From NCBI GenBank assembly GCA_029465975.1, contig CM055755.1:8124427-8188426 (forward strand): a stretch of 64,000 nt of DNA, written 5' to 3'. The position numbers and the translations under genes were made by a program. The stretch comes from Dallia pectoralis. Taxonomy: Eukaryota > Chordata > Actinopteri > Esociformes > Umbridae. Below the pieces are notes generated by a model. The model was not told where the DNA came from, did no database searches, and saw only the letters and a list, made by a program, of their open reading frames with translations. This document shows, in pieces, positions 50,801 to 64,000 of this stretch. The number at the start of each line of letters is the position of its first letter. The stretch's first letter is position 1.

Positions 50801-53800
50801 CAATGTTCTGTATCAATGCAGAATAAAAGGATCTTCAACCGACAAAATAAATGTGTTAAACTCAAACAACATTCCCAGTAACTGCAATGGTTAAATCTTC
50901 TTTAACTTGCAATGAGTATGACCTCTGGTTCTTTAGTCTACTTCCGTAGATGAATTAACCAACATGCAATGGTCTAGAACACCTCTTATGCTCCCTTCCT
51001 GAAACCTCTTGTCTGCTCAAGATCAATTAATTTAATCTTGTTAGATGATGATTTATCATAAAGTAGGTTATTGACTGCAGACGGACTTCCATGGCAACTA
51101 GGGAATATCAGAAGGAAACAGCTGAACGTGCCCACAGAACAGGAAGGCCAGGGTGCAGACTTTAACAAGTGTGCTCGTTTGTTAATAGTGAGATCAGTAG
51201 GGAAACAGATACCCAGAAATAAACCCATTAGTTTAAGCATTGGCATAGTGATTGTAGGATTTACCATTGCCACCATTGCCAGTCATTGCTCTCTGTGACA
51301 ACATTGGCCATTCAGGGCAAAATCACTTGTCAAATAGTCGATCTGCTCTTCCTACATAATTAGGCTTAGTCATCTAATGAACAGGACATGTGAAATCAAC
51401 CCCTGCCTGTGCCGGAGCATGTGTAGTCCGAGTTATGCATGAAGTCAAAGTTAATATAATATCACCTGCGGTGTTTACATGTTTGATCGGGGCTATTTGG
51501 CTGACCCCTTCTGATGCAGTCTAACCCCGTGTGACCTTGTCTACCCAATAGACTGCCTCATCCAGAAAACTACTCTAAATTGGTATGAAGTCTCAAACGA
51601 CACTGCCCGTGTTAAAATCCAGCCTGTGCACTGTGTCAGCCTGTGTTCTGTGTGTCTGAAACCCAGCCTGTGCACTGTGTCAGCCTGGGTTCTGTGTGTC
51701 TGAAACCCAGCCTGTGCACTGTGTCAGCCTGTGTTCTGTGTGTCTGTGTGCGGCAGCCAGTGACGACACCACGGCCATTTACTCAGAGATCATGATGTAC
51801 GTCCTGCTCGTCTTCCTCACCTTCTGGCTGCTGGTAGAGATGGTCTACTGCTACAGGAAGATATCCAAATCAGACGAGCAGGCCCAGGACACAGCGTGAG
51901 TATCTCATATCTCATATTGTAGTCTCATATCTTGTAGTATCTCCGAGCTTCTGATGTCATACTTATTCCTATCATAGTTTTGGATCGGATATCTTTTTTT
52001 ACCGTGTTGCCTCGGACTTTCATGCTTTGTATCTTGTAGAATTTCATCTATTTTTCTTTTTTGTCTATAAGGATGCAGTTTGGGACTTTTTCTAACTTCA
52101 CATTTTGGACTGGATGTGTGAAATGTTGTTTATACCGGCCTTATATGTGCATAGAATCATTTAGATACCTCAGTTAACAGTGACATTACAAATTGTGTAG
52201 TTTAAGTGTTTTTTTATTTGTCTAACATTGCTTTTTGCAGGAAACCAAAGGTTTCTTTTGCAGACGAGCCCTGCATCAATAACAGTTTTAACACAACTTT
52301 GTGGACGATGATCATTCATATCATTTGCAAAAATGGCCGTTATATTTGTGGTTGTGTTGCATTTCCTTGGAGAACAGGAGACAAATTGTTCAGTCAACTT
52401 GCCAGTGCTGGACTATGCTGCTACAATAATATACCAAAGGTGCTTGACAGTGTCTATCATAGTGCCCTGCGTTTTATTACTTTGGACGGTTATAATACTC
52501 ATCACTGCATTTGATACCAGAACGTCGGCTGGACCTCCTTAAAAGTGTGCAGATCCCTCCATTACTCTATTTTTATATACAAAGCCCTTCTCCCCAGGCT
52601 TTCAGTGTACTTAACATCACGGTTGACACATAGATCGTCTGGAATCCACACTAGATCCCAGAGTTGGATTGTATTACAGACACCTTTTATAACTACTGAG
52701 TTGGGTCGTTCTGCCTGCCCTTTTAAAGCACCCCAGCTGTGGAGTAGTATTCAGGAATAGTATCCAATTAGGGTTTCAGTTTGGTGCCTTGGTTTGGTTG
52801 AACATTCTACGTAAACACAGTGTCTTTTGGCAACGTTTACAGCATTGACCCATGACCTTTACCATGGTTCCGAGAGTACCGGACTGTTCATATTTGTGGA
52901 ATACAAATATGAATGAAATCAGTCTTATGTAGCATACCTTGCACATTTGAGTGCATCACTCATAGCCCCTCTGCGTGCTTTATATTTTGATGTAGTATTC
53001 ACATTATCCAAAATGAGGTTCATAGAACTACGGTTGGAGTCAGTGGCAGAATGAACTGCGACAGTAATAACATTATCGACTTTGACACCACAAGGTCTAA
53101 GGTTCTTTAACACTTAATCGTTAGGTTATGATGGAAAACACTTTATGAGGGCGTGAACTGACTGGCTCTAACCAGAATAGACATGAGAGCGGGAGACCCC
53201 GGTAGTCCAGCTGCTCAAGCAGATCGCCGTTAACTCAACCAGGCATTCGAGATGAACTGTTTCTCAATTGTAAACGTAACTCCATGAATGAAAATGAATG
53301 GCCAATTTGTATTGTATTAGCTTGCCATGCTGAGCACTTTATCTTCTGTCATCTTGGCTTCACAGTGTTCTCTCCTGTCATGAGAGTTCTGTTTTGCAAA
53401 TTTGGCAACTAACTAACTGAATATTCAAAGTCATTTCATATATTTTTACATGGAAAATAAGGACATTTCTAAGTATTTGATGCAGATGTATTAGATGCAG
53501 ATGTATTAGACATGGTAATGTCACTTGACTTGAGTTAGCTTAGGCCCAACATCTCTGCATGTTGAGACAGTCTAATATCCAAAAACCAACAAGCATTACC
53601 TACAATATAGTGTGTGACTTTAGCACTGCTTGTTTTATAATCCCTTTTATGAACTGGAAGATCGATGGTTGAGATCTTCTGTTAAGGCAGTCAGGACCCG
53701 ACTTGAAGGCTGTGAGATTGTAATAGTCTGGGGCAGCCCTGGTCACCAGTCAGTCAATAATAGTCTGTCAGCTGTTTCAGACATTCGTCTTTCTGCTGAG

Positions 53801-54778
53801 GTGCCAGGATCGTTCGGAGGGTTCACCTGAATCCATTCAAACAACTCATTTAGCGCTCATTGGATTTGAAAGCGGATCTGAAATAGACTGATTTGAAAAC
53901 AGAGAACTGTGGAGTCAGGTGTCAGTGACAGGTGATGGTGCGTAGCTGTGGAACGAGAACAGCAACAGTATTGTGGACAATAGGGTACGCGTTTGGATCG
54001 ATTTGCACGTACTGTAATAAACACCGGAACCAATAGTGAGGGAAGGTGTTCGCAGAACTTGACTTCTCGTTGCTCGAGAGCAACCGTGAGAACCCTTGAA
54101 GGGGTAAGCTGATTAATGGGTCATAATAGCGGAGTGGTGAACAGATTCAGTGCCACCTTACATGGATCTAGGCTCGAGACAACTCTCCCACAAAAGATAA
54201 TTTTCTTTCACAGACGCCATGCTACTTTGCATTTAGACTAGTAGCGTCGGCTGATTGCCCAAACGCCAAGCGAACCCATGTTGAATGGAACCACCACGGG
54301 TGTGCTGTGAGGCGTGACCTCTAACCTCCGCGCACGTAGACAATCTAGCGTGCCGTTTAGGATAAATATACGCTATTGGGATGTTCAAGAGGCATTTTCT
54401 TGTTTTATGCTTTTATTTCAAATAGTCCTTCTTGGGGCTATTTTTGTATTGTAAAATAATGGCTGGCAAAAGACAATAGATTGTGGTAAACCAATCAGCA
54501 CAATTTACTGGCACAATTGTTTCTTTGAATACCTACATATTTATGCTGTATGCAAATGAACGTATGAAATGACAATTGGTCCATTGTTGTCCAAAATTGT
54601 TTGATTGGTTTGTCACTGCCGAGTTCCATAAAACAAGGCCCAATGAGATTCACACGAGGGTGGTTCTTAAATAACGTCCCGCGGGGTCTTAGATTTCCGT
54701 CTCTCTTTCTACAGGACAAACTACCTAGCCATTCCCTCAGGGAATAAAGAGAACCTGGGTGTTCCCATTACGGAATAA
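43618..54778 (+). CDS. scn3b: Voltage-gated sodium channel beta-3 subunit, complete (5 coding exons)
   Basis: Exons 43618-43672, 48016-48179, 48354-48579, 51757-51895 and 54715-54778 join in phase to give exactly 215 residues, the length of human SCN3B. The order is: signal peptide (residues 1 to about 22, LLHILLLLVLVV core); V-type Ig domain with Cys26, Cys45, Cys48 and Cys120; conserved VCVEVPSETEAV and KREEV segments; N-glycosylation sites at Asn95, Asn109 and Asn113; one transmembrane helix (about 160-181, EIMMYVLLVFLTFWLLVEM); and a short cytoplasmic tail ending YLAIPSGNKEN...PITE. In this family Cys45-Cys120 form the Ig disulfide, and the protein modulates gating and surface expression of Nav alpha subunits without a covalent link. 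The exon 2 donor after CTT (not the later TAG-GT) is required by phase. Introns 1, 3 and 4 are large and hold Tc1 and LINE relics, CA repeats and a 44-bp repeat. Confidence 0.97.
43975..45270 (-). mobile_element. Degenerate Tc1/mariner-like copy, scn3b intron 1
   Basis: Complement of about 44240-44390 gives a decayed transposase segment: a GGGSIMLWG-like stretch and a QQDNDPKHTAK-like stretch (here sense GGATCATTGTCCTGCTGAAA and CCACAGCCCAATGCTGCCAC). The flanks (TTTGCCCAAACTTGTAGACA near 45250 and AACCCCCCAGCACTGTTTCA near 44010) resemble the outer parts of the same fish family. Many stops and indels are present, and the limits are approximate. Confidence 0.6.
44459..44483. repeat. (AT)n microsatellite
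   Basis: Short TA dinucleotide run inside the Tc1-like relic. Confidence 0.9.
45280..47610. other. scn3b intron 1, unassigned part
   Basis: No gene or transposon could be recognised. ORFs at 45817-46086 (plus) and 47040-47327 (minus) lack any domain. The stretch 47000-47590 is noticeably richer in G+C and CpG than its surroundings, without an identifiable promoter. Confidence 0.4.
47620..47967. repeat. Compound CA microsatellite, scn3b intron 1
   Basis: (CA)n at 47620-47645, then at 47732-47967 a series of (AC)5-12 tracts separated by CTGAC interruptions. It ends about 50 bp before scn3b exon 2. Confidence 0.97.
51621..51750. repeat. 44-bp triplicate abutting scn3b exon 4
   Basis: Three copies of CCAGCCTGTGCACTGTGTCA then GCCTGTGTTCTGTGTGTCTGAAAC. 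The third copy changes after TGTCTG into the acceptor TGTGCGGCAG of exon 4. Confidence 0.9.
52240..52770 (+). mobile_element. Decayed LINE reverse-transcriptase tail, scn3b intron 4
   Basis: In shifting frames the sequence gives VNLPVLDYAATIIYQR, then PKVLDSVYHSALRFIT and, after another break, LHYSIFIYKALLPRLSVYLTS and ELGRSACPFKAPQLWSSIQ. This order is the C-terminal signature of fish Rex/L2/CR1-clade LINE polymerases. Frameshifts and stops show it is dead. Confidence 0.7.
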
Positions 54779-56497
54779 GAGTGATTGTCTCGCAGCAAAA
54801 CGGTATTTTGAATGTGTCTCAGTCTGATCTTGATTAGAAAATCACTCTCCTTTTCAACTCATTGTGTGTGACTAATACATTCTCTTCACGTCCGCGGCCC
54901 TACAGCGTCTGCCATTTTCTCCCATAAGGACTAACTCACTCACACCCTGTAAATTACATACCATTCCTTAAACATCTCTGTACCTTCTGTCCCTGTACCA
55001 TCTGCTGTTTCTCATTCAGCACTGCTACATAAAGGCGTATATAACAGGTTAACGGAAGAGAAGAAAAACGCAGTTATATAAGAAAATCTACTCTTCACGT
55101 ATTATTTCTCCGAGTACTTGATGTTGCCTTTTTCAAAGGGATATCAGGGGATGAAATGTGTTGCGGCACTGAACACTCTTTATGAATATAACCCCTGCTG
55201 AGTTTCCAGAACAGTGGATGAAAAACCGTTTTTGCATTGCTAGCGTGCTGAGCGAGGGAGCGCTGCGTTTTGATAATAGCACGTTTAGGATTTTGAGGCA
55301 ATTATTCATCGTGTCACATTTCTGAACCAGTTTCATAGATACATATGTACATTCTGTATGCGTCCACAGTGTTTTTTACTTATGTATTAATTACTTCTCT
55401 GTTTAAGGTACTGACAAATCATGTACCGTTTGAGTCATGGTCCCGAGATGACACATGCTGAACTCCATGAACTAAACACGCTGAGAAGATATCAGGACAC
55501 CTCCCGGCAACCAGAAAAACTGCCAAGTGAAGTTGACTTTGTATTGGTTGTGTTTTGTGTGTACCATCTACTTTTCTAAGTGCTCAAATATACTCAGTTT
55601 TACAGCAGTTGTTTGATAATTAGACATTTCACTTAGAACGTCCACCCACAGAAAAAAATATAATACAAAAAACACAACCTGTTAAGGCCGAGGACCAGAG
55701 GTACTGTTTCATAGCAAATGACTAATAATGCTTTTAAAAGCTCAAAAGGTTGTCCAAATGCCGGAAAAATATGACAGAATGCACATAAAAGGCTTGTGGT
55801 ACGTTCTTTTCTGTGAATTTGTACACTGTTATTAGCATACTACAGGATTACGGGTCCATGGTTTGCCTTTATACGACCACTGTCTCACTGTTAGCTTTTG
55901 ACAGGAAATGTTTTGAAAAAGTTTGTCAAATGCATCTTTGGCAAAAAAAAATGTTTAATGAACAGATGTAACCACCTTTTATCCTATAGTTTATTATAAG
56001 GGAGATGTTTTAATTATTATGCAAACATGACCACTACATTGCAAAATAAAATAGTAAATGGTCTACTTATAGTGTACGTGTTCCCATTCGAGGGTTAGGA
56101 AATTGTTGATATGGTTAGGTCAGCAAGATGGAAGCCAGTAAAGAGAGATGCCAAGTAAAAAAAAACACCCGTCAATATTTACCTTTTGCCATTTTCAAAT
56201 CAAGAAGAAATACCTGTACGTCTTGATTGCCTTCACAGAGGGCAAAGCACTATGATTTTTTTTTATGTCACTGCAGTTGGATTGGTTATTTTGCAATGAT
56301 GGGCAAATGGGATGTTGTAAGCAAGTGAAAGGGAGATGCTGAGAGAGAAGAAAATCTAAAATGATTGGTCCAATGAGTTATCAAAATCTGCCCCAAAAGC
56401 CTGAGGAGTAACCCCTGAGGGACGATTTGCAGCAGAAAAGGTCTTGACACGTAGAATTGAAAATAATGCGACATCACCATAACACAATGCTGCTCAG
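54779..56497. other. scn3b 3'UTR and flank
   Basis: AT-rich sequence without ORFs of note. A possible polyadenylation signal AATAAA lies near 56044. The true 3' end cannot be set from sequence alone. Confidence 0.4.
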
Positions 56498-56795
56498 CTG
56501 CCCTGGTTTGCCTGCACAGTTGCCTCAGCCTGCAGCACTCTGGCTTGCCTGCACAGTTGCTTCAGCCTGCAGCACTCTGGTTTGCCTGCACAGTTGCCTC
56601 AGCCTGCAGCACTCTGGCTTGCCTGCACAGTTGCTTCAGCCTGCAGCACTCTGGCTTGCCTGCACAGTTGCTTCAGCCTGCAGCACTCTGGTTTGCCTGC
56701 ACAGTTGCTTCACCCTGCAGCACTCTGGTTTGCCTGCACAGTTGCTTCACCCTGCAGCACTCTGGTTTGCCTGCACAGTTGCCTCAGCCTACAGC
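56498..56795. repeat. 37-bp minisatellite
   Basis: About eight copies of CTCTGGTTTGCCTGCACAGT then TGCTTCAGCCTGCAGCA. Because 37 is not a multiple of three, three overlapping frames read through it; they are artefacts. Confidence 0.95.
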
Positions 56796-57056
56796 ACTCT
56801 GTTCACATTGACAGGGCGTTTCCCCGGTTTATTGCGCCTGTGCAATTGCTACTCCCTCGTGTCCCTGGCCCATCTGGTATAGCTTTTAGAGATCCTTGTT
56901 TTTCTATTGTAAAGACACTACAATAAGTAGGCATTTCTGCTCTTTATTATAGCACTTAACCTATTATCAAAGGAAGCACATTTGTTCACAGCTCAATTTA
57001 TGGCTATATTATTTGTTGATAATGGTTATTTATACCTGCACATGATTTGTTATTTT

Positions 57057-57165
<109 letters not shown>

Positions 57166-57325
57166 AATGACAGGACTTTTTTACTGACAGTGTCAGTACT
57201 AAATCATTTCTGGCAGTTGGTTACAACGGGAAAACAATCTAAATTAGTTGAATGTGTTTGCATCAAACATGCACAATGAGGTTACATTTGAACCATTTTT
57301 TTTTATTACAATAGCTGCCTTTGAA

Positions 57326-57358
<33 letters not shown>

Positions 57359-57399
57359 CCTTTGAACCATATATATATATCTTTAGTTAATTGGCAACC

Positions 57400-60300
57400 C
57401 CTGTATAGCTAGCTACCTGAAGCTAATATGTTAATAACAAACTAGTTATTAGTGAAACTACCAAGCTAGCTGACTCTACACTGTGTGACCAAAAAACCTT
57501 CTCTAATTTCTTTTATTTAGCCATTTTTAAAATGCTGATACCAAATCTAGAGTGTTGGCTTCAAGACAACTTAGCCCAATCCATTTCCTGTCATTAGAAG
57601 CTAATATAACTGAATTGTTTCTGTAGCTAGGCACATTAGCAATCTAGCACATTATGCTAGTTTTTGTGACATTGTAAAATGTCCTAAATACTGATCTGTG
57701 ATGTGTGAATCATCTTAACTAGCTGTAAAACATTATAGCCATGACTTGCTTATATGTATAAATAGCATCAATTGATTTCAAATATGTTAATTTCTGTCTG
57801 TGTTAGACAATCTAATCAAATGGGTCTTCATGTATATCAGAGCCAAACTTCATCTATTTGTTTTTTAATAATATGAACACACAATCCGCGTGGGATCAAA
57901 CATGAAGGATAATTGGATCTAAACTGTCTCAGAAATGTACCATCTCTTTTGGAGATTTTAGATTTTCCAAAAGCTTCGATGCATGCAGGTTTCCATTACC
58001 TATTCTGGCTGATATCGTCAAAATAGAACTTGTAGTGGTTGGATTGTTTACCTAAGGAAGGATCACAAGACTAGTCCTGAAAATCTGATCAACCGTGGTC
58101 ACAATCCTACCTTAACTACCTGGCACCATGCCATATGGGTGGTCGAACTAATGTGTCAAGCCGAGGTAATATAGACATTAAATGTTCTGTTAAATGGTCC
58201 TGCACTCACACCCTAAATTAACTTCTGTAACACATTAACATTCCAATGATAGCATGGCCAGACAGAGTATTAGCTAGGACAAAATTGAATCAATATATTA
58301 AAGGTCATTAATAAAAATCCAGAATAAGTAAATAAATCATGGAATTTACATTTTACGGGTTCCAGTTTTTAACTTACTCAGCAAGAGAGTGAGTTGATAC
58401 GAGCTTTCTATCTTCACATTGTCACAAGTATTTCTAATGTCAAAGTAATTTTTGTACTCTTTTGTATTTCAGTTATAAGAGTTGTTATTTGAGAGATTTA
58501 GGTCAGGATATTTTTTTTAGCTTACCGAGTCTGGCTTTAACGGCTTTGCCATAAACATTTTGTTAATCTTCCAATTTTAATTGAATAACCTAACCCCCAC
58601 CAACATCTGAAATCAATAGGTCTGAAATCAATAGGTTGTCTCACACATTTAAACAATTGTCTATGAGTTTGGTAAATTACTCTAATAGATGATTCACATT
58701 TATCAGAACTGTGTACTATGTGACTCTTGAGTTCTATCACTGGCTTTTTATATAAATACACGTTTTTGTTTGGTCAACTACCCTGTGTTGGGGTGGGTTG
58801 GAAGCTCTTTTATAACATTCCGGGTAGTTTTGGGCAATCTACGCTAGCATTGCTATTGAGACTTAAATCTGTGCCTATTTCTGTAGTTACAACAGAATGC
58901 CGTATATTATTGTGTACAATCATACTCTGTCACTGTATCTCTTATACGCTATATCTCTGTTTTGAGCTATTAAATGACAATCCACTACAAATGTATCGGA
59001 ACTTTTTTCTATACTTAAATTGTGTGTCTGTCTTCATTGATCTCGAAAATCCTCTTCTAATTGCAAAATTGGCAGCTCATTCAACAACCGTTTTTAAAGG
59101 AAATCAACTCTAACTACAACTTTGTGAATGCTGGTTAGGATGCCTTCTTACTGACTGTCAAACAAATCACAGATGAAGCCATTGAAAGATTTATTCTGAA
59201 AAATAACTTCAGGACCTGAGAGATGCCATTGTTAATGTACTGTATGCGGCTCAATAGATCACCAAGGGAAATTGGGCATGAATGAAAGCAGTATCCATTT
59301 AGCAGTATCCTTGGCTTTATTTTGACTAAACAGCTAGAACTTTTAAGTTCCACTAAGTTCTGAGAGAACTTTTTTATTTTCCAATTGAAATTTCTAAATG
59401 AAATATTTTTACTTCTCTTAGAAGCCCATATAAAGGGACTAAAGGTACAAAATGTGTGGCCATCAACGGCACTAACACTTATTTCTCGACCTCGTGTCAT
59501 CGCCATATCGGAATCCAGGCTTTCTCTGCACACATGCTTTCCACAGAAACTTGCTCACTGTAGATGGATCAAAGTTCAGAGAATGTCGATACCTATGAGA
59601 GACAAGATATCTGCCGCTGCAATTTGCTGCTACTTCTCTTTCCAGACCAATTTTTCCCAGGCGGTTTTCTGTCAAAAGCCCAATCCAGAGTTTGTTTCTT
59701 TTTCAGCTATAGAGCGTCCTTCACCTGTGCTGCAAAAACATGACGTTGTAAAAATGACCATCTGGCCAATCATGGGAATGGATTTTGTTTATTGGCTCAC
59801 TGGTCCCTTCCCAGCCAGCCAATTGGATATCATTTATCCCAATGACACCTTCTTTGGAGTATTGTCAGATTGTGCCGATGCTACCGCAGGAGGCCTGTCG
59901 GTTATGCCTCACGCTAGTAATCTCCCAAATCCAGGGTGTAAGAGTGGAGAATAGAATTTGAGTTATTAATCCAATGTAATAAAATGCAAAAACATATTTA
60001 CTAATTGCAATATAACTTACCCTATAAAAAATTGCATAACAACATTTTCACAATACAGAGGGAATAGGCACCTCATTCATAATACACACGTTTCCCAAGC
60101 ACATCAAAGAAGACTTAAAAGCAGGAAATGCGCAGCCTAAAATCATTTTTCCAACAATTCATGACTCAGCATTGTTTCAATGACAACTTGTAGGATGAGC
60201 AGCCAATTCACATCAAGTCTGCATTCACCTCCTTAATGTGCAACTGGTGGAAGGCTGCTTGTTCTGGGTCATTGTGTGACAGATATAGCATTGGTCGTTA

Positions 60301-63300
60301 TAGCAACCCAGGCAAGCCCCTGGCAGGGATCAGATTGGTTGTCATGCCATGATGTCACAGTGGTGCGGGCCATGACCTGCGAGTCACGAAGATAAGGTCT
60401 AGACAATACCGAACTACAGGTGATGGTTATCACTGCGTTTCCTCAAGCTATATGAAAGTTCAACATTTCATTATCCGTATTCTGCTGCAACCAGTACTAT
60501 CATATCTTCTGCTCCTGTGTGACAAACATCTCCCAAGGGTACCACACGCTGTTGTGATCCTAATGTAATTACTTAGACGTACACCCGTCTTTTACCGGGA
60601 TTCAGACGAATCATAATTCAACAGCGCTACCTTGTGCTTATTTTAAGTCCTTCCTTTGCAGCCATTCATTAAACTGTTATATAATGACTACGGTAACATA
60701 AACAACAAAGCAATAACCCCATGTGGTTAGGTCTCCATAATGAGATCACAAATATTCATTAATGCTTTAAGACTTAGGTTTTTCTGTTTGCTAGAATGTA
60801 AACTATCACCTTTACTATTTATGTCTAATCACTTATCTTGGTACAATTAGAGAATAGGACACAACAACATTGATGAAAACAAGATCACATAATGAAACAA
60901 TTATAATCTACAAAGGGACTTTGTCTCCCTCTGGTGTAATTATGTATAATCATTTACAACTACAAATACTGTCTATGAAACTTGACTAGGTACAGAATTT
61001 GTAAACTACTATTGCTTATATTGAACTTTTACTTGTCTTATTTACTGTAAAGTAATTGAATACAATTGTCTTCTGTGTAAAATGTGTATTTTCTTTCATA
61101 TAAATGTGACATACCACAGGCATTTGGTATGCGCCAAACATGGCGCTTATTCCATGATATCTGACTCCCCTCTGAGACTGCAGGAATAACTCCCTCTTCT
61201 CAAAACACATTTACTGATCTGTAAGCACTTCTAGTAAAGATACCGTAAGGAGATTTTACAATGGCGTATACATCATGTAAACATACATCCAAAAACTGGG
61301 AAAGAAATATTATATATTTTATTTCGCCTTGAGGGACTTCTTATATTCCCCGTCCTGTATTTATGTCCTTAAATATTTATTAATCAGTTAATGTAATAGT
61401 AGTTATAGTATAATATGAGTCTACACAGCAGTACATATGGGCTCTAAAGCTGTATGAATAGGGTAACTTTTAACTGAAGGGATATTAGCCACAGAGTGTT
61501 AGTATTGATTTAAATGATAGATTATTTTATTATGTCTGTTGTGTTTGTTGATTCGTTATTATTCTTTAAAAATTGAAGTACACAATATATCCTTACTTAC
61601 AATATTTGTTAAAGAGAAAGAACCTCCACTTCGCCAATCCACTTTTTCCACAAAAGGATACCAAACAATGTTGTTTGTGTGTGTGGTTTTACTAACATGA
61701 TGAGATCAGGTGGTCAGGTGTTTGGCGTTCAGGAAAATGGACACTAACTGTACTTGAGAATTAGTTTTTTTTCTTCAGTGTGTGTTGTGTTTGTCAGACA
61801 CACACTACACACTGTACCCATATCTCCCTCATAATGAGATAATCACTTAGTACTTAATGGTTACCTATGATCTACTTGCAATCATTTCCAGGTTAGTGAG
61901 AATTCATGCAAAGTGTTCACATACTTCACAGCACTCCGTATATTGTTTACACTATGAGTGACTGCAGTGCATCTCGCACCAAATTGAAAATTCAAAAACA
62001 TATACAGTATGCAAACGAAAGAAAGAAATACATTTTTTCTAGGACAATTTAAAGACATCTATGAGCAGAGACTCACATGTTCTAATGATATTCGTTACTT
62101 TTAACACTATATTCGGGTGTCTAACTTTCCTCCTGATGTTTGCTTTCAAATACAAATTCCTTCAACTTCTTATACCAGAACCGGATCTCGTTGACACTCC
62201 TGACCTGCCAGTACTCCGTGACAGAGACAAAAGACGCTGACACTCCTAGCCACGTCCCCTGACCTGAACATCTTCAACGTATCAGCCCGAGAGATATCCA
62301 CAGACATAATGCCAGGGTTCAAGCAGACGTTATCGCTACCGACCACAACGCTCAATTGTCCTTAAGTGAACAAAGCAACCACACAAGTTCCTCCAATATC
62401 CATATGAAGGTAATCTGATTAGAAAGAACGCCTTTCGTAGGTATTATCATAGCCATACTGTTATTTCCAGTTTGTTGTCAGTCCTCCATTGCCATTTTAG
62501 GGATTATATGTTTGGTTTTTCAGAGGAGACTCAGATAAGGGCTAAATTAATTAGTCAAAGTTCTTATTGCTGTGCAGTGAGTAGTAAATCACAATGAGTT
62601 CTTAAGCACATCTGATTGATATACTCTTATTGGATTAGGCCTCGGATCTAATCCACTAAATATTCCAAGATATTATTTTGAATATTAAGTAGATATTATG
62701 ATTATGCAAAAATGACTGAATATGCAAGCCAACGGAGATTTCCGAGAAATTGTGATGAACATAGACCTACTTTGTGTTCAATCAGTCTAGTTCAGTTCAG
62801 TCTCACACTAAGAGGATGCTTGGAAATATAGTGATTGTCGAAAGGCGAAACGTTTTATTTGGTCTTTTTTGGGACCCACAAACAGGAGACCTTCAGAAGG
62901 GATATCCTGCTATCGTCTTCTAACCTTTTTGTTTTGAGCTCTACCATACCTGCACTACGCTGACCATAAACACTCCCCATCTCCATGTTCAAATGGAAAA
63001 TATTAATAAACCAGAAGGTTATTCTTTCACACTTACCTTCTCCTTGCCCATTTCCCTTCATTCACGCGCACTTCAAACACAAGACATCTTTGATTATTGG
63101 CACAATGGGAATCCTTAAATAAAAAGATAATTAACAAGTCAGAACGGGGGTCCGGTGTAATTCGATGCCCGGGGCCGTGCTTTGTGATACCTGATTAGAG
63201 TGCAGAGCTGGCCACGTCCCTCTGACTGACGTCGTAGCGCCATTGTTAGTTAAATGAACACCTGGTTGTCAGTGTTGTGCTACATGACTGGTGTGTGTCC

Positions 63301-64000
63301 AGCCCCACCTGAGAACTGGGATGGACCACATTCTTGAATGGAAAAGCTGCACCTATGCTGAATCCGCGTGTCCTCCATCATTTATCAAATGTGTTTGTCA
63401 CGAATAAATACTGACAATATGCCGGGATTGAATTTACTCAAAGCAGTCTTTTTATATGTACTGTAATTATACCACGTTATGGTCACTATATTTTCGCAGT
63501 ATTCCATATTTTTTTACCATACCAAGCGGTTTAGCACATGGGTAATTTGGATTTTATTGTGTGGTTTTTCTTTTGTTGTTGCATAAAACCGTCATGAATA
63601 CAGTAACCTCAAGGTGAGGCTGAAAGCAAACCGGGGCAATCCCTGAAATGTGATCTCACCCGGCGGCTTTAGCCTGAGCTACACTGCAGTAGAATTGTGA
63701 ATTTGAATTTCTCTTGAAAAGAAATGTATTATTCATAAATTCCGTCTTTTAATTAAAACCCACCGTGATAAGGTATTTGACAATAGGTCTTATTTAACAT
63801 GAGACACTCTAGTCACCACCGCATAAGAATCCAAAATGCACTTCGACAAAACCCACATTTCATCTGCAGGGTTCACCGTACTGTCAGGAAATCACCAGAC
63901 AATTTACGTCATCCACATTTTTCTTGATAGTTGATCATTTAGATATTGTCTTGAGTGGTGTAGTGTTTAATGATGATGTTGGAATGACATGGAGCAAACT
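57400..64000. other. Intergenic, no gene recognised
   Basis: AT-rich DNA read on both strands. The longest frame (59385-59954 plus, 189 codons) has no recognisable domain, no Kozak-like context and no exon partners. No tRNA, rRNA or coding exon could be supported. Confidence 0.5.

Noticed and set aside
59385..59954. 189-codon frame
   Set aside because: No domain, repeat, exon partner or coding bias I can point to; treated as chance.

Overview
The window is vertebrate nuclear DNA, almost certainly from a ray-finned (teleost) fish. This rests on the small multi-exon genes with GT-AG introns, the fish-type transposon relics (Tc1/mariner, hAT, L2/Rex-like LINEs, LTR elements) and a sodium-channel beta-3 gene close to its human counterpart. 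I cannot name the species; an esociform or salmonid-like fish is only a guess.

Layout. (1) 1-1411: the 5' part of an LTR retroelement on the minus strand that leaves the window at its left edge. It carries an uninterrupted gag-like reading frame ending in a 24-bp coding repeat. (2) 2567-35092, plus strand: one very large gene, assembled here from 44 coding exons whose splice phases all agree (2,318 codons plus stop; the 5' end with the signal peptide is missing). Its product is a single-pass membrane protein. A long ectodomain of GCC2/GCC3 (ephrin-receptor-like) cysteine repeats is followed by a small EGF-like cysteine region, a beta-rich membrane-proximal domain, one transmembrane helix (exon 31) and a cytoplasmic part of about 670 residues ending in coiled coil and a coding 10-residue tandem repeat. 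I do not recognise an established gene name. (3) 35093-43617: 3'UTR/intergenic DNA with two minisatellites, a dead LINE and the putative scn3b promoter with a perfect NRF1 motif. (4) 43618-54778, plus strand: a complete scn3b gene of five coding exons and 215 aa. (5) 54779-64000: 3'UTR/intergenic sequence without a recognisable gene.

The striking property of the window is the minisatellites. Most larger introns of the giant gene hold their own, unrelated array (units of about 12 to 72 bp). Together these make up roughly a third of the gene. Two arrays run directly into the next exon's 3' splice site, and one begins inside the terminal coding exon and supplies the stop codon. Most long open frames on either strand in these regions are by-products of repeat units divisible by three, not genes.

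The two genes lie head-to-tail on the same strand. Nothing in the sequence shows that they work together. The scn3b product is an auxiliary subunit of voltage-gated sodium channels; the function of the giant protein is unknown.
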